Shown: positions 18,484 through 27,890 of the stretch, piece after piece
Layout: the number at the start of each line of letters is the position of its first letter
Numbering within the stretch: the first letter of the stretch is position 1
NCBI GenBank assembly: GCA_030055525.1
Contig: JASFYJ010000003.1
Location: forward strand, 62,001 to 126,000
DNA length: 64,000 bases
Origin: Archaeoglobales archaeon
GTDB taxonomy: Archaea; Halobacteriota; Archaeoglobi; Archaeoglobales; Archaeoglobaceae
Reading direction: 5' to 3'
Translations under genes and position numbers: made by a program
The notes under the pieces: model-generated
Databases searched by the model: none
What the model saw: the letters and a program-made list of their open reading frames with translations, nothing else
What the model was told of the DNA's origin: nothing

Positions 18484-19749
18484 TTACCTAAATATGTGCT
18501 TTTTCGTAGTTGTGTCTAGCCTTACAAGTGGTTTTGTTAAATGTCTTCTTGCGGATGGGGGGACTTCATAAAAACCCTCTTCAATGTCTCTTTTTACATT
18601 TAAAATTTCTTTTTCGAAGCTTTTGGTTTTGCAGCTCCTACACCTATAGCCCTGCCCTCTTCCAGCAGATTCCATCCTTTTACCGCACTTCGGGCATTTT
18701 GGATTGTATTCCAATTTTATTTCTGCAAGTTTTACTATGTTCAGTTTCTCCAAATTTAAGGTGTCCTTCTTCATAGAGCCATAGACTTCCAAGAGATCGC
18801 CCCTTTTTAGCTTTCGAATTACATTTCTAAGCTGTTTAGTTGGTTCAAAGGCTGCACATTTTACCAGACCGAACCTAGTTTCAATTTCAAAAAAGACGTG
18901 CCCGCCAATTATATCATAAGGCTCAGTAGCAACAACCCCTGTTAGGCGATAAGAACGGTAATTTTTAAGTTCTTTGACATCCTTTTCATCGATTATATGC
19001 ATATCAGTTCCATGATTTGTTATAAAAACTCTAAACTTATCAATCGGCTCACTTCTTATCATTTTCATAGCTTCATACAAAGACTCCAAATTTTCTCCCC
19101 TTAATCCGTAAAGTACTGGACATGGAGTTCCGGGTAAAGCTACAACGACGTTGTTGCACCAGTCTACAGTATCGAATATCTTTGGATAAAACACGTAATC
19201 TACTTCAAAGAAGTCTTCGAGGTTGCATATCCTCTGCGTACCAAATCTTTCAGGGTATCTATATGTCAGAAGTTCCAAAACGAAATCGTTTAACTCCGCT
19301 CCTATTGCTGCTAGCGCACCGATCAACCCTCGACCCTTTTTAAATTTTAGATGCGGTATAAAATATTTTCCAATTATAAAAAGAGCCTCATCTATCGTTA
19401 CCAGATCCTTCATAGCTTTATCAGCGAAATAGCTGAGCTTTATTGCCAAGTCCTCGCTAACAAAAACGGCTCCTGGGTGAGTGTTCGCATCCTTCAGCAT
19501 CGCAAGTTCTTCAATGACCTCTCTAACTATCTCTAAAACTTCTGAAACGTCATTTGTTTCAACAAGGAAGCTTACAGCACCATTCCCACGAGTTTTAAAT
19601 GGTACTGTTGGATTCAATCTAACAAGTCTTGGCAATCCAACTATTCTATCTCCTCTCTCTTCTATCCTCTCCATTGCAATCGTTGCAAGATAGGTTGTAC
19701 ACATTCCCTCCCTGCTGTCTGTATCGTCAATCCCTACCCAGATCTTCAT
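18484..19749 (-). CDS. tiaS: tRNA(Ile2) 2-agmatinylcytidine synthetase TiaS
   Basis: TiaS attaches agmatine to C34 of tRNA-Ile2 so that it reads AUA. From the ATG at 19749 the protein has 421 residues and starts MKIWVGIDDTDSREGMCTTY, the TiaS kinase-like signature. A middle catalytic domain, an OB-fold (LTGVVATEPYDIIGGHVFFE) and a C-terminal zinc ribbon (CPKCGKR and CRSCKTK) follow. The start overlaps the translin gene by 23 bases. Agmatine would come from PdaD at 50433. Confidence 0.95.
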   Translation of the reverse strand: MKIWVGIDDTDSREGMCTTYLATIAMERIEERGDRIVGLPRLVRLNPTVPFKTRGNGAVSFLVETNDVSEVLEIVREVIEELAMLKDANTHPGAVFVSEDLAIKLSYFADKAMKDLVTIDEALFIIGKYFIPHLKFKKGRGLIGALAAIGAELNDFVLELLTYRYPERFGTQRICNLEDFFEVDYVFYPKIFDTVDWCNNVVVALPGTPCPVLYGLRGENLESLYEAMKMIRSEPIDKFRVFITNHGTDMHIIDEKDVKELKNYRSYRLTGVVATEPYDIIGGHVFFEIETRFGLVKCAAFEPTKQLRNVIRKLKRGDLLEVYGSMKKDTLNLEKLNIVKLAEIKLEYNPKCPKCGKRMESAGRGQGYRCRSCKTKSFEKEILNVKRDIEEGFYEVPPSARRHLTKPLVRLDTTTKKHIFR

Positions 19750-20311
19750 GTAGCCTCGCAACTTTTGCAGCGATGTAATCTGACATCGTCCTTTCAATAG
19801 AAGATCTTGCAACATCAAGCTTCGGCCTAAGATTTGGAACAAGTTTATCTGGCAATGCAGTAAAAGAGAGGAGTTGAGTATAGATGTCTTTCATAACATC
19901 TATCAATCTCTCAGCTTCGCTGAAGTTACCTTCGAGAAGCTTATTAAGAGTGTACCTCCTAAGCTCACCTACAACATCTGCAAGTCCAGTAAGATAGGCT
20001 GATGGTTCAACCTCGAGCTCTATTTCGTAACTGAACTCATTTTTTACTACCTTGCAAAAAGTATAGGCTTCAACCAGCTCCTGAAAAGCTTCATGGGTTA
20101 GAGAAAAGTATATCTCCGGGTACTTCTTATATTCTCCTACTTCCCTTAGAAGTTCTATCGCCTTTTCAAGGTACTCCTCGAACTTTTCGTTTGAATGCAG
20201 AGCTGCAATAGCTTTCGTAGAGTTTATTCTGATCTCCCTCGTTAACTTCAAAAGCTGCTCTCTTGCAATTTCAAGTTCTTCTAGTCTTTTTCTTGCATCG
20301 TCCAAATTCAA
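19727..20311 (-). CDS. Archaeal translin/Trax-like protein (TraxL)
   Basis: The 194-residue helical protein is a translin-family subunit. The Trax catalytic acids of the C3PO ribonuclease are conserved: FQELVEAYTF holds the Glu pair, and GLADVVGELRRYTLN holds the Asp and Glu. Archaeoglobus fulgidus TraxL forms a C3PO-like octamer with RNase activity. The gene lies between taw1 (6-base gap) and tiaS (overlap), so a role in tRNA processing or quality control is a reasonable inference. Confidence 0.9.
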   Translation of the reverse strand: MNLDDARKRLEELEIAREQLLKLTREIRINSTKAIAALHSNEKFEEYLEKAIELLREVGEYKKYPEIYFSLTHEAFQELVEAYTFCKVVKNEFSYEIELEVEPSAYLTGLADVVGELRRYTLNKLLEGNFSEAERLIDVMKDIYTQLLSFTALPDKLVPNLRPKLDVARSSIERTMSDYIAAKVARLHEDLGRD

Positions 20312-20317
20312 TTCAAC

Positions 20318-21220
20318 TCACCTCTCAAGCAAAACAACCCTACTTACCTTAGCTTCGTCTCTTATTTTATATCCACATTTTTCTGAAAGTTTTTTAGAAA
20401 AATCTAAAACGTCTTCGTGTTCAGGCATGTTTTCGTATTTGAGCCTTAATCTTGAGTAACCCAAAAACATGTAAGCTTTAGCCTCGATAAAGTCTGGGGA
20501 AGCTTTGTTTATAAGTTCAGCGTATTTTTCTATAGCATTATCCTGCATGTTGTAATCTTTTATCAACGTAAGCCTTAAGACCGTTCTGCTTTTAGCGTTC
20601 CTCAGAACTTCAAGGCTTTTCATTATCTTATCCCAATTACTCTTTACCGGCCTATTGAGCATTAAATGACTCTGCTCATCAAATGCTGTCAAGCTTACAT
20701 ATAGCTGCGTAGGATCACATTTTTCAAGCATTTCTGGATTCGTCCCATTTGTTACTAAGAAGGTCGTAAAACCCTTTCTATTAAAACAATCTATCAACTC
20801 CGGTAGCCGTGGATAAATCGTCGGCTCACCAATAAGACTTATCGCCACCTGATTCGGCTCGTAAGCTTCCGCAAGCTTCTTTTTATTTACACCCTCAGTT
20901 CCATGAAATCCGCTCAGAAGTCTCCTCTGAGCTTTTATACTCTCTTCAACAATGAAATCTGGACTGTCCCAGCCCTTAAAATCTTTAAGTAACTCAAGCG
21001 GGCGCCAGCAGTATACACAATTCTGATTGCAAATGAGTGCAGGAGTCATCTGAAGACAACGATGAGATTTTATACCGTAAAACTTCTGCTTGTAACAACT
21101 ACCTTCATCTTTCAGCGATTTCTTAAGCCACAGACAAGTCTTTACAGCTGAGTGGTTTCCAACTATTTGATAGCCTTTTAGATCGCTTAGCAGCTTGTCC
21201 ATCTCTCTTAACTTTGACAT
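20318..21220 (-). CDS. taw1: 4-demethylwyosine synthase Taw1 (radical SAM)
   Basis: Taw1 forms the tricyclic base of wyosine at G37 of tRNA-Phe from pyruvate. The radical-SAM cysteines are in CNQNCVYCWRP (C-x3-C-x2-C), and a second cysteine set precedes it (CLWLKKSLKDEGSCYKQKFYG, C-x12-C, plus a Cys in HRCLQ), as expected for the extra cluster. The length of 300 residues is normal. It is followed closely by traxL and tiaS. Confidence 0.93.
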   Translation of the reverse strand: MSKLREMDKLLSDLKGYQIVGNHSAVKTCLWLKKSLKDEGSCYKQKFYGIKSHRCLQMTPALICNQNCVYCWRPLELLKDFKGWDSPDFIVEESIKAQRRLLSGFHGTEGVNKKKLAEAYEPNQVAISLIGEPTIYPRLPELIDCFNRKGFTTFLVTNGTNPEMLEKCDPTQLYVSLTAFDEQSHLMLNRPVKSNWDKIMKSLEVLRNAKSRTVLRLTLIKDYNMQDNAIEKYAELINKASPDFIEAKAYMFLGYSRLRLKYENMPEHEDVLDFSKKLSEKCGYKIRDEAKVSRVVLLER

Positions 21221-21226
21221 CTCAAT

Positions 21227-21928
21227 TTATAAGTTATCCGCCCAAAATTCAAAAATTTTGCATGCCTCCTCATAGCCTACCTCTAGCACGCAATCTATGA
21301 AGGCAATGTGACCTTTTATTGCTCTTATCCAGACTTCTTTATCAACTCTGAAGCCTTCGAGCTCTCTTTTTGCTAGTTCGTAAAGCAAGTCTATAGGCCT
21401 TCTAAAGTTATACAAAACGACTGTGTTCACTAAAAAATCATTTTTAAGTCTATTTTCAACTTCCGCCGGCAGGTTAAGACAGGCGTTTCTATTTTTTGCG
21501 TTCATTTTTATTTTTGAAGCTATATCCTCATAACTGTACTTCCGTTCCTCCAAATCTCTCAAAATAATCTCCCTCCACTCCTCAACATCAATTTTTCCAA
21601 TTTTGGATTTCAAAACGAGTTTTGCTAATTCAATTTGCGTATCTTTTATCTCCCTAGATTTGGTACTTGGAAGATAACAGTACAAAGACACTTTCTCCTT
21701 CCAGCAGAAATCAAACAAACACCTACTTGCCTTCAGATCTTGAGTCCATCCAAAATCTTCTGGGGGTAGAGAGGCATTTGCTATGCATGGTTCAAAGTCC
21801 TCTGGGAGATCCATAAAAATTGCTTCAAAATTAGATGCCTTCAAATAATCTAAAATTTTCTTCCTGTTCCAATGGACATTTACGGAGACGAAGTTAACAA
21901 GCAACTTCACAAAATAATTAGCATCCAA
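21227..21928 (-). CDS. Uncharacterised protein in the taw1 operon
   Basis: I do not recognise this 233-residue protein. The N-terminal third (VSVNVHWNRKKILDYLKASN then EAIFMDLPEDFEP) resembles in layout the start of TraB/DUF5682-type proteins, but this is weak. The rest is helical and charged. It contains seven cysteines (CI, CLFDFC, CY, CL, CV, CK). It is 6 bases upstream of taw1 and 7 bases downstream of btuF-like, so it is within a leftward operon. No function is proposed. Confidence 0.7.
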   Translation of the reverse strand: MDANYFVKLLVNFVSVNVHWNRKKILDYLKASNFEAIFMDLPEDFEPCIANASLPPEDFGWTQDLKASRCLFDFCWKEKVSLYCYLPSTKSREIKDTQIELAKLVLKSKIGKIDVEEWREIILRDLEERKYSYEDIASKIKMNAKNRNACLNLPAEVENRLKNDFLVNTVVLYNFRRPIDLLYELAKRELEGFRVDKEVWIRAIKGHIAFIDCVLEVGYEEACKIFEFWADNL

Positions 21929-21935
21929 AAAAAAT

Positions 21936-22898
21936 TTAATTTTCGATTTTTACGCCATGAATAAGTCTTGCCAATTCAACCGCTGCATCTGCAAGTCGGT
22001 ATGAGGGGCGAGAGATAATATCTGCATCAACAACGTAAACTCTACCGTTCTTTACAGCGTTAGTGTTTTTAAGCAAAGGTTCGTTGATAACCCACTTGTA
22101 ACTTACATTTTCACCTCCTCCCATTCCAGTTCCGCTACTTACAATTATAACATCCGGATTTGCCGCTATCAGATTTTCAACACTCACAACTCTCCAACCA
22201 TCGAAATCAAAGACGTTTTTAACTCCGGAGATTTCGATGAGTTCATCTATAAATGTGTTCTTTCCGCTAACGTAAATCGGATCATGCCAAACAATGTGTA
22301 CAACTTTCAACCTTTCTTTTCCAGCTACAGCTTTCTTTACGGCCTCTATTTTTCTCGTCATCTCATCTACAAGCTTTTTAGCTTCCTCTTCATGTCCAGT
22401 TAGTTTCCCTATGATGATGATCCTCTCGGCAACATCGCTTATGGTTTTGGGATCGAAACCAACAACTGTCAGGTTAAGTTCTCTCATTCTCTCAATTATT
22501 TCCATACCATTTCCATAGGCAGCTAAAACAAGATCGGGTTTTAATGCTACAACCCTTTCGATGCTTACTGTAGTATATCCTCCAACAGTCTGAATCTTTC
22601 CGGCTTTTCTCAACTCCAAAACTTCTGGAGGATAGTTGCAGTAATCAGTAACACCCACAACTTGCTTCCAAGCACCGATTGCAAAAAGGATCTCCGTATT
22701 GCTTGGGGCGAGAGAAACTATCCTCTCAGGAACCTTCTTAATTTCAACTGCATATCCTGTATCGTCCATTATCTTCAACACATTTTCAGTAGTTACGGTT
22801 ACATTTGTCTCCCCATTTACTTTTACCTCTTTATCAGAAACGCAAAGAGGAAATAGAGCAATCAGCGTTAGAAAACATAATATCAACCACCTTTTCAT
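21936..22898 (-). CDS. btuF: BtuF-like cobalamin ABC transporter substrate-binding protein
   Basis: The protein captures vitamin B12 (or possibly another tetrapyrrole or siderophore) outside the cell. Residues 1-21 are a signal peptide ending near the Cys-Val-Ser junction. The TroA-like fold follows, with the family hallmarks PERIVSLAPSNTEILFAIGA, VVGVTDYCNYPPEV and KPDLVLAAYGNGMEIIERM. No permease or ATPase genes are adjacent. It is next to two DUF4430 surface proteins, which favours a cobalamin role. Confidence 0.85.
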   Translation of the reverse strand: MKRWLILCFLTLIALFPLCVSDKEVKVNGETNVTVTTENVLKIMDDTGYAVEIKKVPERIVSLAPSNTEILFAIGAWKQVVGVTDYCNYPPEVLELRKAGKIQTVGGYTTVSIERVVALKPDLVLAAYGNGMEIIERMRELNLTVVGFDPKTISDVAERIIIIGKLTGHEEEAKKLVDEMTRKIEAVKKAVAGKERLKVVHIVWHDPIYVSGKNTFIDELIEISGVKNVFDFDGWRVVSVENLIAANPDVIIVSSGTGMGGGENVSYKWVINEPLLKNTNAVKNGRVYVVDADIISRPSYRLADAAVELARLIHGVKIEN

Positions 22899-22904
22899 TT
22901 TTGT

Positions 22905-25340
22905 TCACCTCTTCTTACGATAATTTCTTTTATTCAGTAGATATGCTACTGCCAGCAATCCAGCGATTGCGAAGATCGCTTCAAAGCCCGGTATTCCACC
23001 ACTAGGCGTTGGAGTTGGTGTTGTTGGCTTTGGAGTGGTTGGTGTTGGAGTTGGCGTTGGTGTTGTTGGAAATGCAGCGGTAGTTACATTGATTTCAGAC
23101 GCTAATCGCTCTTCCTTAAACTTTAAGGGTTTTATAGGATACGGTTTTCCAAGTAAAGCAATTAAAGCACTTGCAGTCATGAAACCTGGGTTATCTGTAG
23201 TATAAGCAGTATACTTAAAATAGCCTTCCTCAGTTTGCAAACTGATCAAGTGATCTACTACGCTTATGTTATCTTTTTTCCACTCTCTTGGGTTTATTCC
23301 CACAGCGATCAGGGCTTGAATAGTCCACGAATCGCTTGCTGCATTGCTTGGAGAATTTCCAAAATACCTAACACCACCATCCTCATTCTGTCCAAGCTTA
23401 AGATAATCTAAGGCTCTTTTTATTACTTCAGAATCAAAAGGCTCCCCGGCAGCTACTAAAGCCTGTATAGCCGCTGCTGTATCGTCAAAATCGCTTTCCT
23501 CTCCAACAGCCCAAGAAAATCCACCATCTGGATTTTGTTGCAACTTAAGCCACTCTAAAGATTTATTTACATCCTCTCCTACAACAGAGAGGGCCATAAT
23601 TCCCCATATTGTTGTATAAACGAAGTCTCCAATTTGACCGTTCTCCTTAACTCTCTGCTTCAATTTTGAGACCAAATCTACTTCAGCAAAGTTTCTTGGA
23701 TCTTCTCCAGCAGCGTAAATAGCTAATATCGTTCTGGCATAATCTGCTGTCCCCATTTTTGGCAGTTCATCTTTTATGTGCTCTTTTATATAATCTAGGG
23801 GGTTTTTACCGTTCTTTAACCAGCTTCTTGGATCTTCTTTAGCTGAAACTATAGCCATTATTGCCCAAGAAGTCTTTGCAATGCTTTCTTCTTCGCCAAC
23901 ATTTGCAAAGCCTCCGTTGCCTTTCTGTAAACTTTTAAGATAACTCAAAGCCTTTTTTATTCTGTAATCATCCTTATCTAGCGGAAAGTCTTTCCATTCT
24001 TTTGCAACTACAAAAACGCTGAAGTTTTCGACTAAAACTTTGTATAAAACCGATTCGTTGGCTTTTTCCACAACTTCAGAATTCAACTTGACCCACTCTG
24101 TTTCGTACTTGTAAAAACTCACATCTCCCCACTCCTTTGGGATCCTGAAGTAGATAACTGCCGATACGTCAGACCGATTCAGATTTATATCAAAACATGA
24201 ATAAATTGTTGCATAAAGCAAATCCGGCAGTCTGGTTTTTTCAATTTTCACCTTTAAATCAACCTCTTCAGCACTTTTGAAAATTATCTTGAATATTGGC
24301 ACTTCTTCAATGTTCACTTCCATTTCGTAGTTCTCTTTTATTCTTAATTCTCTCTCGAACTTTTTAGTCACAGTTTCGCAGACAATTGAAATCGTTTTTG
24401 TTGTGGAAGCTGAAAGCATACTTCCATCGAACACAGTTAAAGTTACGTTGTATGTTCCGCATTTCTTGTACGTATGTGTAGTGTTGCAATCTCTAGAAAT
24501 TTTTCCATCTCCAAAGTCCCACAAACAGCCATCTATATATCCATCGGGGTCAATTGATTCGGAATAAAATTTTATTTCCTCTCCAACTTTTGGGTTTAAC
24601 GGTGAATAGCTGAATTTTGCAACAGGTGGTGCGTTTTCAGCCCACTTCTTGTAAACAAGTATATTGTAGTTGCTGTCCACATATATTTCGATCTTGTAAA
24701 TTGCAGTCTCTGGTGTCTCACTCATGCTTCTTGAAAAGTACCAGATTACTTTATCCCCTGAAGAGACCCTGTAATTTGCAGCTGCAACTCCAGGCATCGG
24801 TTTTTCCGGATAATTTACCCAGTACATCCACCCCGAACCTTCCCCAGCATAACCAGCACAGATTTCATCGACACAATCTACAAATATCCCCCAGTCTGTA
24901 GCCTTCAGACGATAGTTGAATCCTTTAATCTTGGATGCGATCTCAAGTACACCTAAAGCTGTTCTGTAGTCTATGCTGTACTCCTTTCCATCCACGATCT
25001 TTTTGAATGATCCAGATGGCAAGTAGTTGTCGTAAGCAGCCGAACCTATTGAAGGTTTTGTACAGTAGTTTATATCTAGAGTTCTTTCAACTCTTTCTTC
25101 ACCACTTATCACTTCTATTTTCAACTTTCCTGGCAAATAGACTTTGAAATTTGCAGGATTCGTAGAATTAGCTTCGTTAAATACAGGATACCCATCGTTC
25201 AATCTGAAAATTACAAAAGAGTTTGGAGTTGTGTAAACTTGAACCGTATCTCCAACGCATCTTCCATCGATCGCTACTTCCAAGGCACATGAAGGTATCA
25301 AAAATACAAAGGTGCTCAGAATTACTAACAAAGATCTCAT
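22905..25340 (-). CDS. Large surface protein: DUF4430, PKD, PGF-pre-PGF, prenyltransferase-like repeats, PGF-CTERM
   Basis: The protein has 811 residues with a signal peptide. Approximate domains are DUF4430 (110-240, SGWMYWVNY), PKD (245-325, LWDFGDGKISRDC), a PGF-pre-PGF domain (330-450), then alpha/alpha-barrel repeats (455-720) with SLQKGNGGF, QQNPDGGFSW and GQNEDGGV. It ends in a Thr-Pro stalk and a PGF-CTERM tail (GGIPGFEAIFAI then RKKR), which implies archaeosortase processing and surface anchoring. DUF4430 plus an alpha6/alpha6 barrel is the domain pair of vitamin-B12-binding transcobalamin. The adjacent BtuF-like gene strengthens that reading, but binding is inferred. Confidence 0.85.
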   Translation of the reverse strand: MRSLLVILSTFVFLIPSCALEVAIDGRCVGDTVQVYTTPNSFVIFRLNDGYPVFNEANSTNPANFKVYLPGKLKIEVISGEERVERTLDINYCTKPSIGSAAYDNYLPSGSFKKIVDGKEYSIDYRTALGVLEIASKIKGFNYRLKATDWGIFVDCVDEICAGYAGEGSGWMYWVNYPEKPMPGVAAANYRVSSGDKVIWYFSRSMSETPETAIYKIEIYVDSNYNILVYKKWAENAPPVAKFSYSPLNPKVGEEIKFYSESIDPDGYIDGCLWDFGDGKISRDCNTTHTYKKCGTYNVTLTVFDGSMLSASTTKTISIVCETVTKKFERELRIKENYEMEVNIEEVPIFKIIFKSAEEVDLKVKIEKTRLPDLLYATIYSCFDINLNRSDVSAVIYFRIPKEWGDVSFYKYETEWVKLNSEVVEKANESVLYKVLVENFSVFVVAKEWKDFPLDKDDYRIKKALSYLKSLQKGNGGFANVGEEESIAKTSWAIMAIVSAKEDPRSWLKNGKNPLDYIKEHIKDELPKMGTADYARTILAIYAAGEDPRNFAEVDLVSKLKQRVKENGQIGDFVYTTIWGIMALSVVGEDVNKSLEWLKLQQNPDGGFSWAVGEESDFDDTAAAIQALVAAGEPFDSEVIKRALDYLKLGQNEDGGVRYFGNSPSNAASDSWTIQALIAVGINPREWKKDNISVVDHLISLQTEEGYFKYTAYTTDNPGFMTASALIALLGKPYPIKPLKFKEERLASEINVTTAAFPTTPTPTPTPTTPKPTTPTPTPSGGIPGFEAIFAIAGLLAVAYLLNKRNYRKKR

Positions 25341-27202
25341 CTTACCTCTACCTCGAATGCATCACTCCAGATTATGATGTTTTCTGGGTAATTTGAAAGA
25401 TAGTAAACTCCAGCGTAGAGTTTGTATTTCCCAGCTTTAACTTGTTGAGGTACCGGAATGATCACAGGAACTTTCAGATCACCTTTGACATTAAAGACGC
25501 TAATGCCAGCGATCGAATCTCCATCGCACGTTCCACTAACAACTAAAACATAACAACCATCTACGGCTGTCATGTCGATGAAGACGGTTATATTCCCGCC
25601 CCTCTGCCCAATGTTCGTCGAGATGGAGTTTATTGAAACAGGAACAACTTTAACGTTGATCTTTATCATCCTATTGGCATTTTCAGGAGTTTCGGATCCT
25701 GTACCATATATAAGGTAGATGATGTCACCGTCTCCAACTTCTTGTTGATTGATTCCAGACAATGGCATTTCGTTATTTAAATAATATATCCAATAATTCT
25801 CTCCAAGCCCCATAACTGAAGTTAAAAGCAGACCATAAGTTTCATACCATTTATCGCTCAACTCGTAGCTGAAATTGATAAAAGCTCCATCGACTTTCGA
25901 ATTCAGGCTTGCAAAATGCAAAGCTCCCAAAACCGAAGTTTTATTCACTTTATATTCCTTATCGTTAATGATCTCAGTATACTTTCCTGGAGAGATGATG
26001 ACGTTGAATTCGATGACCCCCTCGGAAGTGAAACAGTAAACGTAACCGTTGTCGGCACCGATATAAAGCCTGTTGTCTGCTAGATATGGAGAGGACATTA
26101 TGTTGTAAGAACTGTACTCATCGGGTGGAACCAGCCTGTAAGTCCAGAGGATCTTTCCGTCTGAAGCATTTACAGCATAAAGGGTTCCTTCTCTAGTATT
26201 GGTGGCGAAATAAACTACTCCATTCGCTATGGCTGGAGAGGAATCGATCTTTCCATTCGCTGTTATGTTCCAACATTCTTTAAAGCTGGTAAGATTTATG
26301 CAATACAGTTTCCCGTCTCTTGATCCAAAAAAAGCTTTATCCCCTTCAACGGCTGCGCTTGAAGTAGAGCCTTTCATACCGATTTCAGCCTTTATATATC
26401 CCGATTCGTTGTAGATGTATAGCTTTTCTTCGCTTGAAAAGATCAAAATTCTCTCTCCGTTTAGATCAACCACCGTTGGAGTGTTTGTTATCTGTGAATC
26501 TAGGCTGGCGTTCCACAGCTCATCTAGATTTTCGTTTACACAGTAGATCTTGTTAACTCCACTGGAGTTTCCTGCAAAAAAGATTTTACCATTGCTTGCA
26601 GCTGGAGACGTGTAAGGGTTTATAGTTCCGCCCGTGGAAAATTTTGCAATCACATCGCCATCTAAACTTATCTTCCAGAGTGTTCCGTTTGTATGAGTTA
26701 AAACATAAACGCTATTGTTGTAAATGATTGGAGAAGATGCGATACCATAGTAAGATTTCTGCTGATCCAAGAACAACTCTTTTTCTACCCTTCCATCCTT
26801 AGCGTTTAAAATGTAAAAGTATCCGTAATAAAGCCATCCTTCGCCGCTGTAAACCATCCCTCCGATGTAGATTTTCTCGCCGTAAATTGCAGGCGTTGAT
26901 GCGCCCTGAATTGTTTCATTTCTCCATAAGATCTCTCCACTTTTCGCATCTATTGCGTACAATCCCGGTTTCCACTCTCCCCAGCCATACCAGTTTGATA
27001 CAAAAACCTTTCCATCGATGTAAACAGGCTGCGCTCCAACTAAACCGCTCAGCTCTGTTTTCCACTCAACCTTCGGGATTATCTTTTCGGATGTGAAGTT
27101 ACCTAAATGTTCAGCGTTTCCCTGAAACATGTTCGCATCTGCTACACTGATCATAAAAAATACTGCAAATAGGCACAACAACCTTGAAATCAACAGCCGC
27201 AT
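25337..27202 (-). CDS. Secreted PQQ-type beta-propeller protein with DUF4430
   Basis: From the ATG at 27202 the protein has 621 residues and a signal peptide (LLISRLLCLFAVFFMISV). Residues about 30-400 hold seven to eight PQQ-like propeller blades, with recurring patterns such as LYAIDAKSGEILW, VYCVNENLDELWN and LYCINLTSFKECW. A DUF4430 domain follows (about 405-525, YWIYYLNNEMPLSG), then a C-terminal beta domain. It has no PGF-CTERM tail. It overlaps the 811-residue gene by 4 bases and so is made with it. It is probably part of one extracellular complex. Confidence 0.82.
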   Translation of the reverse strand: MRLLISRLLCLFAVFFMISVADANMFQGNAEHLGNFTSEKIIPKVEWKTELSGLVGAQPVYIDGKVFVSNWYGWGEWKPGLYAIDAKSGEILWRNETIQGASTPAIYGEKIYIGGMVYSGEGWLYYGYFYILNAKDGRVEKELFLDQQKSYYGIASSPIIYNNSVYVLTHTNGTLWKISLDGDVIAKFSTGGTINPYTSPAASNGKIFFAGNSSGVNKIYCVNENLDELWNASLDSQITNTPTVVDLNGERILIFSSEEKLYIYNESGYIKAEIGMKGSTSSAAVEGDKAFFGSRDGKLYCINLTSFKECWNITANGKIDSSPAIANGVVYFATNTREGTLYAVNASDGKILWTYRLVPPDEYSSYNIMSSPYLADNRLYIGADNGYVYCFTSEGVIEFNVIISPGKYTEIINDKEYKVNKTSVLGALHFASLNSKVDGAFINFSYELSDKWYETYGLLLTSVMGLGENYWIYYLNNEMPLSGINQQEVGDGDIIYLIYGTGSETPENANRMIKINVKVVPVSINSISTNIGQRGGNITVFIDMTAVDGCYVLVVSGTCDGDSIAGISVFNVKGDLKVPVIIPVPQQVKAGKYKLYAGVYYLSNYPENIIIWSDAFEVEVR

Positions 27203-27244
27203 AATGAAACTACACATCAAAAATAAAAAATTTTTGTTCAAAAC

Positions 27245-27856
27245 TCAAGCATTTTGGATGATATCAAGAAAAGATCTTGCAGCTAAATAAACATCAGCAT
27301 GCATGGCTATCGCCGAGATTACAGCCACACCAAAGGCTCCAGCTCTTAAAACTTCCTTGACGTTCGAATGATTTATACCTCCAATTGCAATTACTGGAAC
27401 CTTTGTAGATGAAACGATATTTTTAAATTTTTCAATTCCGAGCGGTTCTTTAGCGTCTTCCTTGCTTTTAGTTGCAAAAACGGGTCCAACACCTAAATAA
27501 TCTGCATATCTTTCAGCTTTCATCGCTTCTTCAACACTATGAACCGAAACACCTAAAATTCCACCAAAAATATCTCTTGCAGCATCAAAAGGTAGATCCT
27601 CTTGGCCTAGATGGACTCCATCAGCGTCACTCGCCAAAGCTATGTCTAGTCTGTCGTTTACTATAAAGAGGGCATCGTAATCCAAAGTTAGCTTTCTGAT
27701 CTTCTTTGCCACCTCGTAAATTTCTTTTGAACTCATACTTTTTTCTCTAAGCTGTATAGCTCTTACACCAGCTTTAAGCACTTTTTCTGCAAGTTCTTCA
27801 TGCTTTCCAAACCTTGAATCCGTTATAAAATAAATTTTCAGCTTTTCAAACATCAC
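27245..27856 (-). CDS. thiE: Thiamine-phosphate synthase
   Basis: ThiE joins HMP-pyrophosphate and thiazole phosphate. The TIM-barrel motifs are present: VRAIQLREKSMSSKEIYEV, FIVNDRLDIALASDADGVHLG, GVSVHSVEEA, LGVGPVFATKSK and PVIAIGGINHSN. The length of 203 residues is normal. It is transcribed leftward, divergent from the Trm5-family gene. Confidence 0.93.
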   Translation of the reverse strand: MMFEKLKIYFITDSRFGKHEELAEKVLKAGVRAIQLREKSMSSKEIYEVAKKIRKLTLDYDALFIVNDRLDIALASDADGVHLGQEDLPFDAARDIFGGILGVSVHSVEEAMKAERYADYLGVGPVFATKSKEDAKEPLGIEKFKNIVSSTKVPVIAIGGINHSNVKEVLRAGAFGVAVISAIAMHADVYLAARSFLDIIQNA

Positions 27857-27890
27857 AAGTTTTTATAGCACCACCTCTTTAAACATTTAC

